From Gelidibacter sp038243395 (GTDB lineage: Bacteria > Bacteroidota > Bacteroidia > Flavobacteriales > Flavobacteriaceae): a stretch of 27,994 nucleotides of DNA. The notes under the pieces were generated by a model. That model saw nothing but the letters and a program-made list of their open reading frames with translations. It was not told the DNA's origin and did not search any database. Position numbers and translations under genes: made by a program. Location: NCBI GenBank assembly GCA_038243395.1, contig JBBSRC010000061.1, forward strand, positions 1 to 27,994, written 5' to 3'. Positions 1 to 8,366 of the stretch are shown here, piece after piece; position 1 is the first letter of the stretch; every line of letters begins with the position of its first letter.

Positions 1-197
1 TATGCGTTAACTTCGTTACCGTTTGTCAAACGAACCCTTGCTACCTTACGCATTGCTGAGTTAGGTTTTTTAGGCGTCGTCGTATAAACACGAGTACACA
101 CACCACGTCTTTGTGGACACGAATCTAAAGCAGCCGATTTACTCTTCTTGGTTATTTTGGCTCTTCCTTTTCGTACTAATTGTGAAATTGTTGGCAT
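1..197 (-). CDS. rpsL: 30S ribosomal protein S12, 5' part only
   Basis: The first 65 codons of S12 are read on the minus strand from the ATG at 197; the rest lies outside the window. The product starts MPTISQLVRKGR and contains the conserved CPQRRGVCTRVYTT and TPKKPNSAMRK segments. S12 sits at the decoding centre of the small ribosomal subunit and controls tRNA selection accuracy. The lysine in TPKKPNSA that mutates in classical streptomycin resistance is intact, so nothing here suggests resistance. In Bacteroidota rpsL usually heads a run with rpsG and fusA, which would lie to the left of the window. It is transcribed divergently from the outer membrane protein gene and has its own promoter. 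Confidence 0.97.
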   Translation of the reverse strand, partial: MPTISQLVRKGRAKITKKSKSAALDSCPQRRGVCTRVYTTTPKKPNSAMRKVARVRLTNGNEVNA

Positions 198-241
198 ATA
201 TTTCTATATAAATTTGTTTTACTCCTCGCTTTTGAGGGGTG

Positions 242-272
242 CAAAGATAGAAATAAATTCTTTTTTTTCAAA
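242..272 (-). promoter_or_regulatory. Promoter of rpsL
   Basis: On the minus strand TTTG (269-272) is followed after exactly 19 bases by TATCTTTG (242-249). This fits the Bacteroidota primary-sigma consensus TTTG-N19-TAnnTTTG. About 44 bases of leader separate it from the rpsL start codon. Confidence 0.8.
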
Positions 273-345
273 TCTAAAGTGATTAATTTTTAAATCTTTA
301 GTCAATTATTTAACATTGCACCTATTTTTAGATAAATTTTTCCGT

Positions 346-353
346 TAGCTTTG
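346..353 (+). promoter_or_regulatory. -7 promoter element, likely leaderless start
   Basis: TAGCTTTG matches TAnnTTTG exactly and ends three bases before the ATG at 357. Transcription should begin at about the start codon. No convincing -33 TTG lies at the right distance. The box covers the TTG at 351, which argues against that codon being the translation start. Confidence 0.5.
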
Positions 354-356
354 AAA

Positions 357-2057
357 ATGTTTAAGTTTCAGATGACTTTAAAAATAGGCAGCTTTTTATT
401 TCTTTTTATATGGTTGCACTGTTCGAGTCTTTTCGCCCAATCCCTGCACCTTAAAGCTCAAGGAGTTTCAGATAGCGAAACAAAAATTCTTGAAACCCTA
501 GATTACCTACACACGTTTAACGACTTTAATTCACTCGAATTGGAGACCGAATCCATAGCAAAAACGCTTTCAAGTTTGGGTTATTTGGAAAGTGAATTTG
601 TGATCATAAATAAGGTAAACGACTCCTCTTATGTAGCAACTTATCATTTAGGCAAACAATATACCAAGGCGATAATTCATTTTGATTCTGGTTTTAACAA
701 AAATATTTTGAAACTAGTGTCTAATACGATTACAGACAATTATTTCGAAATTGACGTTTCTAAAATGGAAGCTTCGCTCGAAACAATAAATGCGGAAATT
801 TCCAACACAGGAGATCCATTTTCAACCCTGCAACTTATAGATATCAAAAAAAAAGACGGAATTTTATACGCTCAATTAAAAGTGGTTGAAAAACAACAAA
901 GAACTATTGATACCATCATTGTTAAAGGCTACGAGAAATTCCCAAAGTCATTTGTTAAGCGTTATCTAAAATTAAAAAGTAAACAACCTTTCAATTTAAA
1001 AACGATAAAAGAAAAAACCGAGGCTCTGGAGAATTTACAGTTCGCCTCCCAAATAAAAGACCCTGAAGTACTTTTTACTCAAGATTCCACCCTACTCTAT
1101 ATATATGTAGAAAAACAAAAAAGCAATACTTTTGATGGTTTTTTGGGATTTGGCACCAGCCCTGAAACTGACAAACTTGAATTCGACGGGTATCTTAACC
1201 TCAATCTTATTAATAATCTCAATTACGGCGAATCTTTCAGGCTACTTTATAAAAGCGATGAAAGCGAACAAAAAACCTTTGATGTAAAAGCGAGACTGCC
1301 TTATTTGCTTGGCTCTCCAATCGGAACGCAATTAGGTCTCAATATCTTCAAAAAGGATTCTTCTTTTGTCACCACCTCGCAATTTGCCAAGTTGGATTAC
1401 CAAATTAATCCAAGAAACAGTGTTACACTAGGCATTAATGCGCAAGCATCCACCAATTTATTGGACAACTCTATTTTGACCATTAATGATTTTGAATCTA
1501 CGTTTTTTGGCATAGGCTACAATTATGTTAAGCAGCAACGCTATGACCAATTGTTTCCCATTAATTTTATGTTTGACATTTCCGCAGGAATGGGTACAAG
1601 AACTATTGAGAAGAATGATTTATCTCAGACCAAGTTTGAATTGAACACTTTTAAAATAGTCAATCTTAATCTTAGGAATAGCCTTTACGGGCATTTGACT
1701 GCTGCCGTTTTAAATTCAGATAATTTTGTAGAAAACGAATTGTTTCGATTTGGCGGGATTAATTCCATTAGAGGTTTTGAAGAAAATAGTTTGACAGCTA
1801 ATTTATATGGCGTATTCAATACAGAATACCGCTATAAAGTGACTAACAGTCTTTATATTAATTCCATTTTCGACTTTGCCTATTATGAAAATCAAATTTT
1901 TGACACAAAGAATAAACTTCTGAGCTTTGGTTTTGGCTTTGGAATCCTGACCCAGGCTGGGCTTTTAAAATTAAATTATAGCAATGGCAGTGTGGAAGCT
2001 CAGGATATTAAATTATCAAATTCAAAAATTCACATCAGCTTGTCGGCAACTTTTTAA
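357..2057 (+). CDS. Omp85/BamA-superfamily outer membrane protein
   Basis: A 566-residue outer membrane protein with an N-terminal signal peptide (hydrophobic run about 9-20, likely cleavage near SLFA-Q). The periplasmic part contains POTRA-like segments; the clearest follows TIDTIIVKGYEKFPKSFV. A C-terminal beta-barrel starts near residue 250. The barrel carries the superfamily hallmark IRGF (near base 1770, in FGGINSIRGFEEN) and ends in an aromatic residue (SATF), as expected for Bam-dependent insertion. The family inserts or secretes proteins across the outer membrane, but this protein is shorter than true BamA (about 800 or more residues), so it is probably an accessory homologue of unknown cargo. 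A TTG at 351 would add two residues; ATG 357 is preferred because TTG 351 lies inside the -7 box. The gene stands alone; rpsL is divergent. Confidence 0.8.
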   Translation: MFKFQMTLKIGSFLFLFIWLHCSSLFAQSLHLKAQGVSDSETKILETLDYLHTFNDFNSLELETESIAKTLSSLGYLESEFVIINKVNDSSYVATYHLGKQYTKAIIHFDSGFNKNILKLVSNTITDNYFEIDVSKMEASLETINAEISNTGDPFSTLQLIDIKKKDGILYAQLKVVEKQQRTIDTIIVKGYEKFPKSFVKRYLKLKSKQPFNLKTIKEKTEALENLQFASQIKDPEVLFTQDSTLLYIYVEKQKSNTFDGFLGFGTSPETDKLEFDGYLNLNLINNLNYGESFRLLYKSDESEQKTFDVKARLPYLLGSPIGTQLGLNIFKKDSSFVTTSQFAKLDYQINPRNSVTLGINAQASTNLLDNSILTINDFESTFFGIGYNYVKQQRYDQLFPINFMFDISAGMGTRTIEKNDLSQTKFELNTFKIVNLNLRNSLYGHLTAAVLNSDNFVENELFRFGGINSIRGFEENSLTANLYGVFNTEYRYKVTNSLYINSIFDFAYYENQIFDTKNKLLSFGFGFGILTQAGLLKLNYSNGSVEAQDIKLSNSKIHISLSATF

Positions 2058-2363
2058 TCGGTTGTTTATAATATTACTTTCAGTTTTCTACTTTATTAAT
2101 AATACTTAGAGGTGAAGTATCCATATCTACAATGAGAATATCGCCGACATCATTTATATTAAACTTTTATAGAGTTCCCATCTAATTAAATACTTCTCAT
2201 CCATTTATCAATATTTCTCATTCGAAATAGCATCCTATAATTATAAGATTACTAGATTTTTACAGATTTTTATTTAAATCAAATTCAGATTATGAATAAA
2301 AAAATTGCTTTTTTAACTTTTTATTAGCACTTTTGGGACAGGCTAATTCAAATAAATTTAAAT
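2058..2363 (+). other. Intergenic region upstream of susC with a decayed signal-peptide-like reading frame
   Basis: This stretch of 306 bases has no intact gene. At 2292 an ATG opens MNKKIAFLTFY and stops at 2325-2327. If one base is restored after about 2317, the next frame continues as FLLALLGQANS, giving a normal signal peptide (basic start, hydrophobic core, small residues). The continuation then runs into the susC start in a non-coding frame. It looks like the 5' remnant of a lost exported protein, or a short leader peptide. No clear TAnnTTTG box was found for susC here. Confidence 0.35.
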
Positions 2364-5300
2364 ATGAGAACACAATTTCGTGTAATTCTAACGCTATTGA
2401 TAGTGTTAGTCGCACATACGTCGTATGCGCAAGACAAAGTGATTTCGGGAACCATCTCTGATGGCTCTGGTTTACCACTCCCCGGAGTTAATATTATCGT
2501 AAAGGGCACCACGAACGGGACCCAATCAGATTTTGATGGAAAATATTCCATCAATGCTAATACAGGTGATGTACTCTCCATCACTTATGTAGGGCTTAAA
2601 CCCCAAGAAATTACAGTAGCAGCATCAAACACCATCAATATTACAATGAAGGAAGACGCTGCTATGCTTGATGAAGTTGTTGTAACCGCCTTGGGCATCA
2701 AAAGAGAGAAGAAAAGTTTAGGTTATGCTACCCAAGAAGTTAAAGGGGAAGCGGTCTCCAACGTAAAAAGTTCTAACTTCGTTAATTCATTATCTGGTAG
2801 GGTTGCTGGTCTAGATATTAAAACATCTGGTACACTGGGTGGGTCTACCAACGTGGTTATTAGAGGAAATAATTCTATTGCTGGTAATAACCAAGCTTTA
2901 TTTGTTATTGATGGTGTTCCAATTGACAACAGCAACTCCAATACGGCTGGCCAACAATCTGGACGTGGTGGTTACGATTACGGTAATGCTGCCTCAGACG
3001 TCAATCCTGATGATATTGAATCTATTAACGTATTAAAAGGTGCAGCTGCAACAGCATTATATGGATCTCGTGCTTCCAATGGTGTGGTTATGATCACAAC
3101 AAAAAAAGGTAGTGCTAAAAAGGGTGTTGGAGTAACCATTAGCTCAAGTATGACTATGGGTACTGCAGATTCTTCAACATTACCGAATTATCAGAAAAAA
3201 TATGGTGCAGGTTACGGACCTGATTATGCCTCTCCGGATGGCTATTTTGAATTGTATGACGTGAATGGTGATGGTGTACTCGATTTAACCACACCATTTA
3301 CAGAAGATGCATCCTATGGTGGTGCATTTGATCCCAATTTAATGATTTACCAATGGAATTCAATCTATCCACAATTAGATGGCTACCAAAAGGCTACACC
3401 TTGGATAGCAGGTAAAAATGATCCTAATTCAATTTACAAGACTTCTAGTACTGCAGTAAACTCCGTATCATTAGACGGTGGAACTGAAAAAAGTTCTTTT
3501 AGATTAGGGTTTACCAACTTGTTACAAGAAGGCAATTTGCCTAACAGTAAAATTAAAAGAAATACAATAAATTTTTCTGGATCTCATGATTTAAATGAAA
3601 GACTTACAGTATCTACTACATTTAATTTCATCAAAACTGATGGTAAAGGTCGTTATGGAACCGGTTACGATTCTAAAAACGTTATGCAGTCTTTTAGACA
3701 ATGGTTTCAAACCAACGTCGATTTTCAAGAACAAAAAGATGCCTATTTTGCAACTGGCGAGAACCTTACTTGGAACCCCAAAAGTCCATTCAATTTAGCT
3801 CCGGCCTACACAGATAATCCATATTGGACATTTTATGAAAATTACGAGACTGACACACGTTCAAGATACTTTGGTAATGTTGCTTTAGACTATGAAATTA
3901 ATGATTGGTTAGAAATTGCGGGACGTTTTTCTTTTGATACATACAGTGAGCTACAAGAAGAAAGAATTAACGTAGGTAGTAGTGATGTCTCTGCTTATTC
4001 AAGGAAGAATAACAACATTGGCGAGTACAACTACGATATGATGTTAAATTTTAATAAAGATTTATCTGATAAATTAAATTTAGAAGGTAATCTTGGGGTT
4101 AACGTTAGAAGGAACAAACAGAACAGCATTTTTGCCGCTACCAATGGCGGATTAAACTTAGCTGGACTTTATGCGCTATCTAACAGTGTAAGTCCAATTA
4201 ATGCCCCTAATGAGTATGACGCTACATCCATGGTTGATGGTCAATACATCCGTGCGAGCTTAGGTTATGACAATTTCGCATATTTAGAAGGATCTTACAG
4301 AACCGACCGTTCGTCAACACTTCCAAAAGCAGATAACAGATATGGATACTATTCAGTATCAGGAAGTTTAGTGTTCTCCCAATTCATTGATGCTCAATGG
4401 TTGTCTTTTGGAAAAATAAGAGCTAACTATGCAGAAGTTGGTAGTGATACAAACCCATACAGAGTGTTTAACACGTTTGGTATTGGAACTCCATTTAATG
4501 GCAACGGTATTGCTTCTAACCCTGGCGCACAAGCTAATCTGGATTTATTACCAGAAAGACAAGAGAGTTATGAGGTTGGTCTTGAGATGCAATTTGTTAA
4601 CAGACGTATAGGCTTTGACATATCCTATTACAACACTCAAAACATTAACCAGATTACAAGTATTCCACTATCAACCGCAACCGGGTTTACATCAGCTGTA
4701 TTGAATGCAGGAACGATTGAAAATCAAGGTCTGGAAGTTCAATTAAATCTAACACCTATTAAAAGTGAAGATTTTCAGTGGGATATTACTGCAAACTGGT
4801 CTAAGAACAAGAGTTTAGTGGTTGAGTTACTAAATGGAATTGATAACTTACAATTGGCGTCACTGCAAGGTGGTATTTCAATTAATGCAACACCAGGTGA
4901 ACCTTACGGTACTATTAGAGGAACTGATTTTGTATATACAGATGGTGAAAGAACTGTCAGACCTAGCGGTTATTATCAAGCTACCGGTACAAATAATAAT
5001 GTTATCGGAGATATAAATGCTGACTGGAAAGGTGGTGTTTACAATAACTTTAAATACAAAAATTTCAATTTTGCTTTTCTGATTGACGTTCAAAAAGGTG
5101 GTGATGTATTCTCGTTAGATACTTGGTATGGGTATGCCACAGGTCTTTATGATTTTACAGCGGGCTCTAATGATCTTGGTAACCCTGTGAGAAACCCCGT
5201 TGTTGGTACTCCAGGCAATTATGCAGCTAATAGTGGTGGTGTGATTTTGGATGGTGTAAAAGCTGACGGATCTCGTAATGATATTAGAGCTGATGCAACT

Positions 5301-5600
5301 ACCTACGCGAATCCTTGGGGATATGCAAGAACACCTAATGCCGCTCACATTTATGATGCAGGTTATGTCAAGTTACGTGAGGCAAGTTTAACTTACAATC
5401 TTAGTTCCAAAGTCTTGGATAAAATGGCATTTACTGGGGTTTCTATTTCAATTATAGGTAGAAACTTATGGATCATTGACAAAAACACACCTTATGCTGA
5501 TCCTGAGGCTGGCTTAAGCTCTGGTAATGTTCAAGGCTACCAATCAGGTGTTTACCCTTCGATTAAAGAAATAGGCGCAAGTCTTAAACTACAGTTTTAA
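2364..5600 (+). CDS. SusC/RagA-family TonB-dependent outer membrane transporter
   Basis: A 1078-residue TonB-linked transporter. Residues 1-22 form a signal peptide ending SYA-Q. A CarboxypepD_reg-like beta-sandwich spans about 25-98 (GTISDGSGLPLPGVNIIVKGT, then FDGKYSI). A TonB-box-like LDEVVVTA lies at 102-109. The plug domain (about 113-250) has the family motifs VIDGVPIDN, DDIESINVLKGAAATALYGS and GVVMITTKKG. The rest is a 22-strand-type barrel ending in LKLQF. SusC proteins import large solutes through the outer membrane using TonB energy, beneath a SusD lid. The partner SusD gene starts 11 bases downstream, so the two are certainly co-transcribed. No glycoside hydrolase, sulfatase, peptidase or sigma/anti-sigma gene sits beside the pair, so the substrate cannot be inferred. 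Confidence 0.95.
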   Translation: MRTQFRVILTLLIVLVAHTSYAQDKVISGTISDGSGLPLPGVNIIVKGTTNGTQSDFDGKYSINANTGDVLSITYVGLKPQEITVAASNTINITMKEDAAMLDEVVVTALGIKREKKSLGYATQEVKGEAVSNVKSSNFVNSLSGRVAGLDIKTSGTLGGSTNVVIRGNNSIAGNNQALFVIDGVPIDNSNSNTAGQQSGRGGYDYGNAASDVNPDDIESINVLKGAAATALYGSRASNGVVMITTKKGSAKKGVGVTISSSMTMGTADSSTLPNYQKKYGAGYGPDYASPDGYFELYDVNGDGVLDLTTPFTEDASYGGAFDPNLMIYQWNSIYPQLDGYQKATPWIAGKNDPNSIYKTSSTAVNSVSLDGGTEKSSFRLGFTNLLQEGNLPNSKIKRNTINFSGSHDLNERLTVSTTFNFIKTDGKGRYGTGYDSKNVMQSFRQWFQTNVDFQEQKDAYFATGENLTWNPKSPFNLAPAYTDNPYWTFYENYETDTRSRYFGNVALDYEINDWLEIAGRFSFDTYSELQEERINVGSSDVSAYSRKNNNIGEYNYDMMLNFNKDLSDKLNLEGNLGVNVRRNKQNSIFAATNGGLNLAGLYALSNSVSPINAPNEYDATSMVDGQYIRASLGYDNFAYLEGSYRTDRSSTLPKADNRYGYYSVSGSLVFSQFIDAQWLSFGKIRANYAEVGSDTNPYRVFNTFGIGTPFNGNGIASNPGAQANLDLLPERQESYEVGLEMQFVNRRIGFDISYYNTQNINQITSIPLSTATGFTSAVLNAGTIENQGLEVQLNLTPIKSEDFQWDITANWSKNKSLVVELLNGIDNLQLASLQGGISINATPGEPYGTIRGTDFVYTDGERTVRPSGYYQATGTNNNVIGDINADWKGGVYNNFKYKNFNFAFLIDVQKGGDVFSLDTWYGYATGLYDFTAGSNDLGNPVRNPVVGTPGNYAANSGGVILDGVKADGSRNDIRADATTYANPWGYARTPNAAHIYDAGYVKLREASLTYNLSSKVLDKMAFTGVSISIIGRNLWIIDKNTPYADPEAGLSSGNVQGYQSGVYPSIKEIGASLKLQF

Positions 5601-5611
5601 ATAAAATAATT

Positions 5612-7048
5612 ATGAAAAAAATAATATTAATCGTTTTCACTTTCGTAGCAATAGTTTCTTGTCAGTCTGATGAGGCTTACGAAAATTTAAATAGGGATCC
5701 TAAAAATCCAACGCAAGTAGAAGCAGAGTTTCTGTTCAACGCTGCTACAAAAAGTTTGTATGATCAAATGACGAGCACCAATGTTAACACCAACGTTTTT
5801 AGAATGTTAGGACAACACTGGACAGAGACAACGTATATTGATGAGGCAAATTATGATCTCAATGGAAGAAATATAACTCAGAACCATTGGTCAGAATTGT
5901 ATAGAGATGTACTATTAGATTTGACAACTGCGCGTCAAAACACCAATGAAGATGCAGATTTAACTCAAGCTGAGAAAGACACAAGAAATGCTCAAATAGA
6001 AATATTAATGGTATACACTTGGGCGCACTTAGTGGAAACTTATGGAGATATTCCATATACGCAAGCCTTAAGCGCTAAAGAATTTGTGTTACCTGAGTAT
6101 GACGATGCTGCAACAATTTATACTGATCTACTATCACGTTTAACTGTTACCATTCCTAATATTACTGATTCAGGTTTTGGTGCTGCAGATCCAATTTATG
6201 GCGGTGATTCCGCAAAGTGGCAAAAATTTGGAAACTCCTTACTTTTAAGAATGGGGATCAGAATTGCAGACGCTCCGGGAATGGGAGCACTTGCACAATC
6301 GGCAGTTCAATCTGCAGTCAGTGGTGGTGTGTTCACATCAAACGCAGATAATGCAGCTTTGGAATATTCAGCAACTACACCGAATACAAATCCGGTGTGG
6401 GTTGATTTAGTGCAATCTGGCCGCCAAGATTTCGTAATTACAAATACGTTAGTAGACATAATGAATGATTTACAAGATCCGAGAAGACCATATTACTTCG
6501 ATCAAAATTTAGGTGCTGGTGTTTACGTAGGAGGCCCTTATGGAGATAATAACAGCTATAATTTATACACACATGTCGGAGAACGCATGTTAGATCCTAC
6601 AAACCCTGCCTCTTTAATAGATTATGCCGAAGTATCCTTCTATTTAGCGGATGCTGCGGAACGTTCTTTGTCAGGAACTCCTGCACTAGCAGCAGGCTTC
6701 TATAATGATGGGATCACGGCTTCATTTGATTATTGGGGCGTTAGCGGTATTGCTGCTTACTTAGCTAAACCTAATGTAAACTATGTTACAGCTCCTGGAA
6801 GCTGGAAAGAAAAAATTGGAAGACAATTCTGGTTAGCAATGTATAACAGAGGATATGAGGCATGGACTGTTTGGAGAACTTATGATGTACCAACATTTAA
6901 CTTACCAGTGGACTCCGGACTTCCAGTTCCTACAAGATATACATACCCAGTTAATGAGCAAAACCTTAATGAGGTTAATTGGTCAGCCGCATCAGCAGCC
7001 ATTGGCGGTGATGAGCAAACTACAAAGTTGTTCTGGGACGTCAATTAA
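5612..7048 (+). CDS. SusD/RagB-family nutrient-binding lipoprotein (SusD-like_2 type)
   Basis: A 478-residue surface lipoprotein with a type II signal ending AIVSC, so Cys17 should be lipidated. The early motif NLNRDPKNPTQVEAEFLF is typical of the SusD-like_2 branch. Later segments such as WAHLVETYGDIPYTQAL and AKWQKFGNSLLLRMGIR match the helical TPR-like scaffold of the family. It would form the hinged lid on the SusC barrel and bind the ligand at the cell surface. It lies 11 bases after susC and is followed by a strong terminator, so the transcription unit is susC-susD only. The SusD-like_2 branch is often found away from polysaccharide loci; peptide or other non-glycan substrates are possible but not shown here. 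Confidence 0.93.
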   Translation: MKKIILIVFTFVAIVSCQSDEAYENLNRDPKNPTQVEAEFLFNAATKSLYDQMTSTNVNTNVFRMLGQHWTETTYIDEANYDLNGRNITQNHWSELYRDVLLDLTTARQNTNEDADLTQAEKDTRNAQIEILMVYTWAHLVETYGDIPYTQALSAKEFVLPEYDDAATIYTDLLSRLTVTIPNITDSGFGAADPIYGGDSAKWQKFGNSLLLRMGIRIADAPGMGALAQSAVQSAVSGGVFTSNADNAALEYSATTPNTNPVWVDLVQSGRQDFVITNTLVDIMNDLQDPRRPYYFDQNLGAGVYVGGPYGDNNSYNLYTHVGERMLDPTNPASLIDYAEVSFYLADAAERSLSGTPALAAGFYNDGITASFDYWGVSGIAAYLAKPNVNYVTAPGSWKEKIGRQFWLAMYNRGYEAWTVWRTYDVPTFNLPVDSGLPVPTRYTYPVNEQNLNEVNWSAASAAIGGDEQTTKLFWDVN

Positions 7049-7071
7049 ATTAACCCTTTACATTGCATCTT

Positions 7072-7108
7072 AAAAACCTCTTGACCTAAAAACTCAAGAG
7101 GTTTTTTT
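7072..7108 (+). terminator. Rho-independent terminator of the susCD unit
   Basis: A perfect 13-bp inverted repeat (7072-7084 with 7094-7106, core ACCTCTTGA / TCAAGAGGT) with a 9-base loop is followed by a run of T to 7108. It begins 24 bases after the susD stop. Confidence 0.88.
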
Positions 7109-7198
7109 ATGCAGTAAATTGATATAATTAGTAATTAATTCACTGCTCCATAACTTTCGTTTTATACACCGCTTTACATAATTAGAGAGTTAATTTTA

Positions 7199-7206
7199 TA
7201 CCTTTG
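7199..7206 (+). promoter_or_regulatory. -7 promoter element of rlmB, likely leaderless
   Basis: TACCTTTG matches TAnnTTTG and is followed by only CCCCC before the ATG at 7212. There is no room for a ribosome binding site, so the mRNA probably starts at or next to the AUG. A weak TTTA lies 22 bases upstream as a possible -33. Confidence 0.6.
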
Positions 7207-7211
7207 CCCCC

Positions 7212-7946
7212 ATGGAACACGAAACAACTATTTTTGGAATCAGAGCGGTCATCGAAGCGATTAAATCTGGAGAAAACATTGACAAGATCTTTTTACAGAA
7301 AGGACTGCACGGTGAATTATTTACAGAGCTGGAGCAATTATTGCACAAAGAACGTTTAAACTCTTCTTATGTCCCTATAGAAAAACTTAACCGATTGACC
7401 CAAAAGAACCATCAAGGTGTTGTAGCACAAATTGCCCCTATCAGTTTCTATCCTTTGGAAGAATTGGTAACGAATGTTTTAGAATCTGGTAAAAACCCCT
7501 TGTTTTTGCTTTTGGATCAGATCAGTGATGTCCGCAATTTTGGAGCAATCATAAGAACAGCAGAATGTACTGGTGTTTCTGGGATTATCATTCAGAAAAA
7601 AGGTGGCGCACCCGTCAATGGCGATACTATTAAAACGAGTGCTGGTGCCATTTTTAAAATCCCAATTTGCAAGGTCGATCATATAAAAGATGCTGTTTTC
7701 TACATGCAGGCTTCTGGCATTAAAGTAATCGCTGCCACTGAAAAAACGGATCAAAATCTTTATGATGTGAATTTCACAGAACCATGTGCTCTAATTTTAG
7801 GCTCTGAAGGAAAAGGCATCAATCCCTCCATTTTGAAAATGGTGGATGACAAAGCTAAGTTGCCAATTTTAGGTGAAATCGAATCCCTTAATGTATCGGT
7901 AGCTTGTGGAGCGTTTTTATATGAAGTGGTAAGACAGAGGATGTAA
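7212..7946 (+). CDS. rlmB: 23S rRNA 2'-O-ribose methyltransferase, TrmH/RlmB family
   Basis: A 244-residue SpoU-family enzyme that transfers a methyl group from SAM to a ribose 2'-OH. RlmB acts on G2251 of 23S rRNA in the P loop (E. coli numbering). The N-terminal RNA-binding domain (about 4-80) has FGIRAVIEAI and NHQGVVAQI, both typical of RlmB. The SPOUT catalytic domain shows motif 1 (LDQISDVRNFGAIIRTAE), motif 2 (LILGSEGKGI) and motif 3 (SLNVSVACGAFLYE), which form the trefoil knot and SAM site. Length is normal for RlmB. The start is fixed by the -7 box a few bases upstream. It is a single-gene unit, convergent with the rhomboid gene. Another 2'-O-methyltransferase of the same family cannot be fully excluded. 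Confidence 0.92.
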   Translation: MEHETTIFGIRAVIEAIKSGENIDKIFLQKGLHGELFTELEQLLHKERLNSSYVPIEKLNRLTQKNHQGVVAQIAPISFYPLEELVTNVLESGKNPLFLLLDQISDVRNFGAIIRTAECTGVSGIIIQKKGGAPVNGDTIKTSAGAIFKIPICKVDHIKDAVFYMQASGIKVIAATEKTDQNLYDVNFTEPCALILGSEGKGINPSILKMVDDKAKLPILGEIESLNVSVACGAFLYEVVRQRM

Positions 7947-7952
7947 ATTTTT

Positions 7953-7980
7953 GATTGACGATTGACGATTGACGATTGCT
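7953..7980 (+). repeat. Heptamer tandem repeat, 4 units, after rlmB
   Basis: Three perfect GATTGAC units and one GATTGCT unit run head to tail, starting 6 bases after the rlmB stop codon. Confidence 0.9.
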
Positions 7981-8027
7981 GATTTTTAAAGTGTCGCCTA
8001 TGATGGTTTATAGGTGCTGGAAGAAAA

Positions 8028-8055
8028 GATTGTTCATTGTTGATTGCTGATTGCT
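8028..8055 (+). repeat. Second heptamer tandem repeat, 4 units
   Basis: Units GATTGTT, CATTGTT and two GATTGCT. It has the same period and related sequence to the array at 7953, separated by 47 bases of unrelated DNA. The remainder of the 420-base gap 7947-8366 holds one long hairpin and nothing else recognisable. Confidence 0.8.
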
Positions 8056-8262
8056 AATTAACTATCGTAGATTCTTCAAACTTGACCACTGATGAAGAGT
8101 AAAGATTTAAATTTAGCGATCATTGATTTTTGAAGTTATCGATAACCTCCGACAATTAATCGAGGGTTCATCAAAACACCTAAAAGATGTAAACTTAAAA
8201 AACTTCTAAAATCCACATAATTATCTGCCGGTGAAGCATGTTTCTGGGACATTTTAAGATCA

Positions 8263-8287
8263 CTAAATGTTATCCTAAAACATTTAG
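8263..8287. terminator. Hairpin between convergent genes, possible bidirectional terminator
   Basis: A perfect 9-bp inverted repeat CTAAATGTT (8263-8271) / AACATTTAG (8279-8287) with a 7-base loop lies between the converging rlmB and rhomboid genes. TCA and TGA just outside could extend the stem past a bulge. There is no good T run on either side, so termination is only plausible. Confidence 0.4.
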
Positions 8288-8366
8288 GAGTGACATCAGA
8301 CAATCAGTTCTCGGGATTTTCTTTAAAAATATAATTCACTATTGGCGTAACCGATTTGTCTTCAAT

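Noticed and set aside
2364..7048. A full polysaccharide utilisation locus
   Set aside because: Only SusC and SusD are present; no carbohydrate-active enzyme or dedicated regulator lies nearby.
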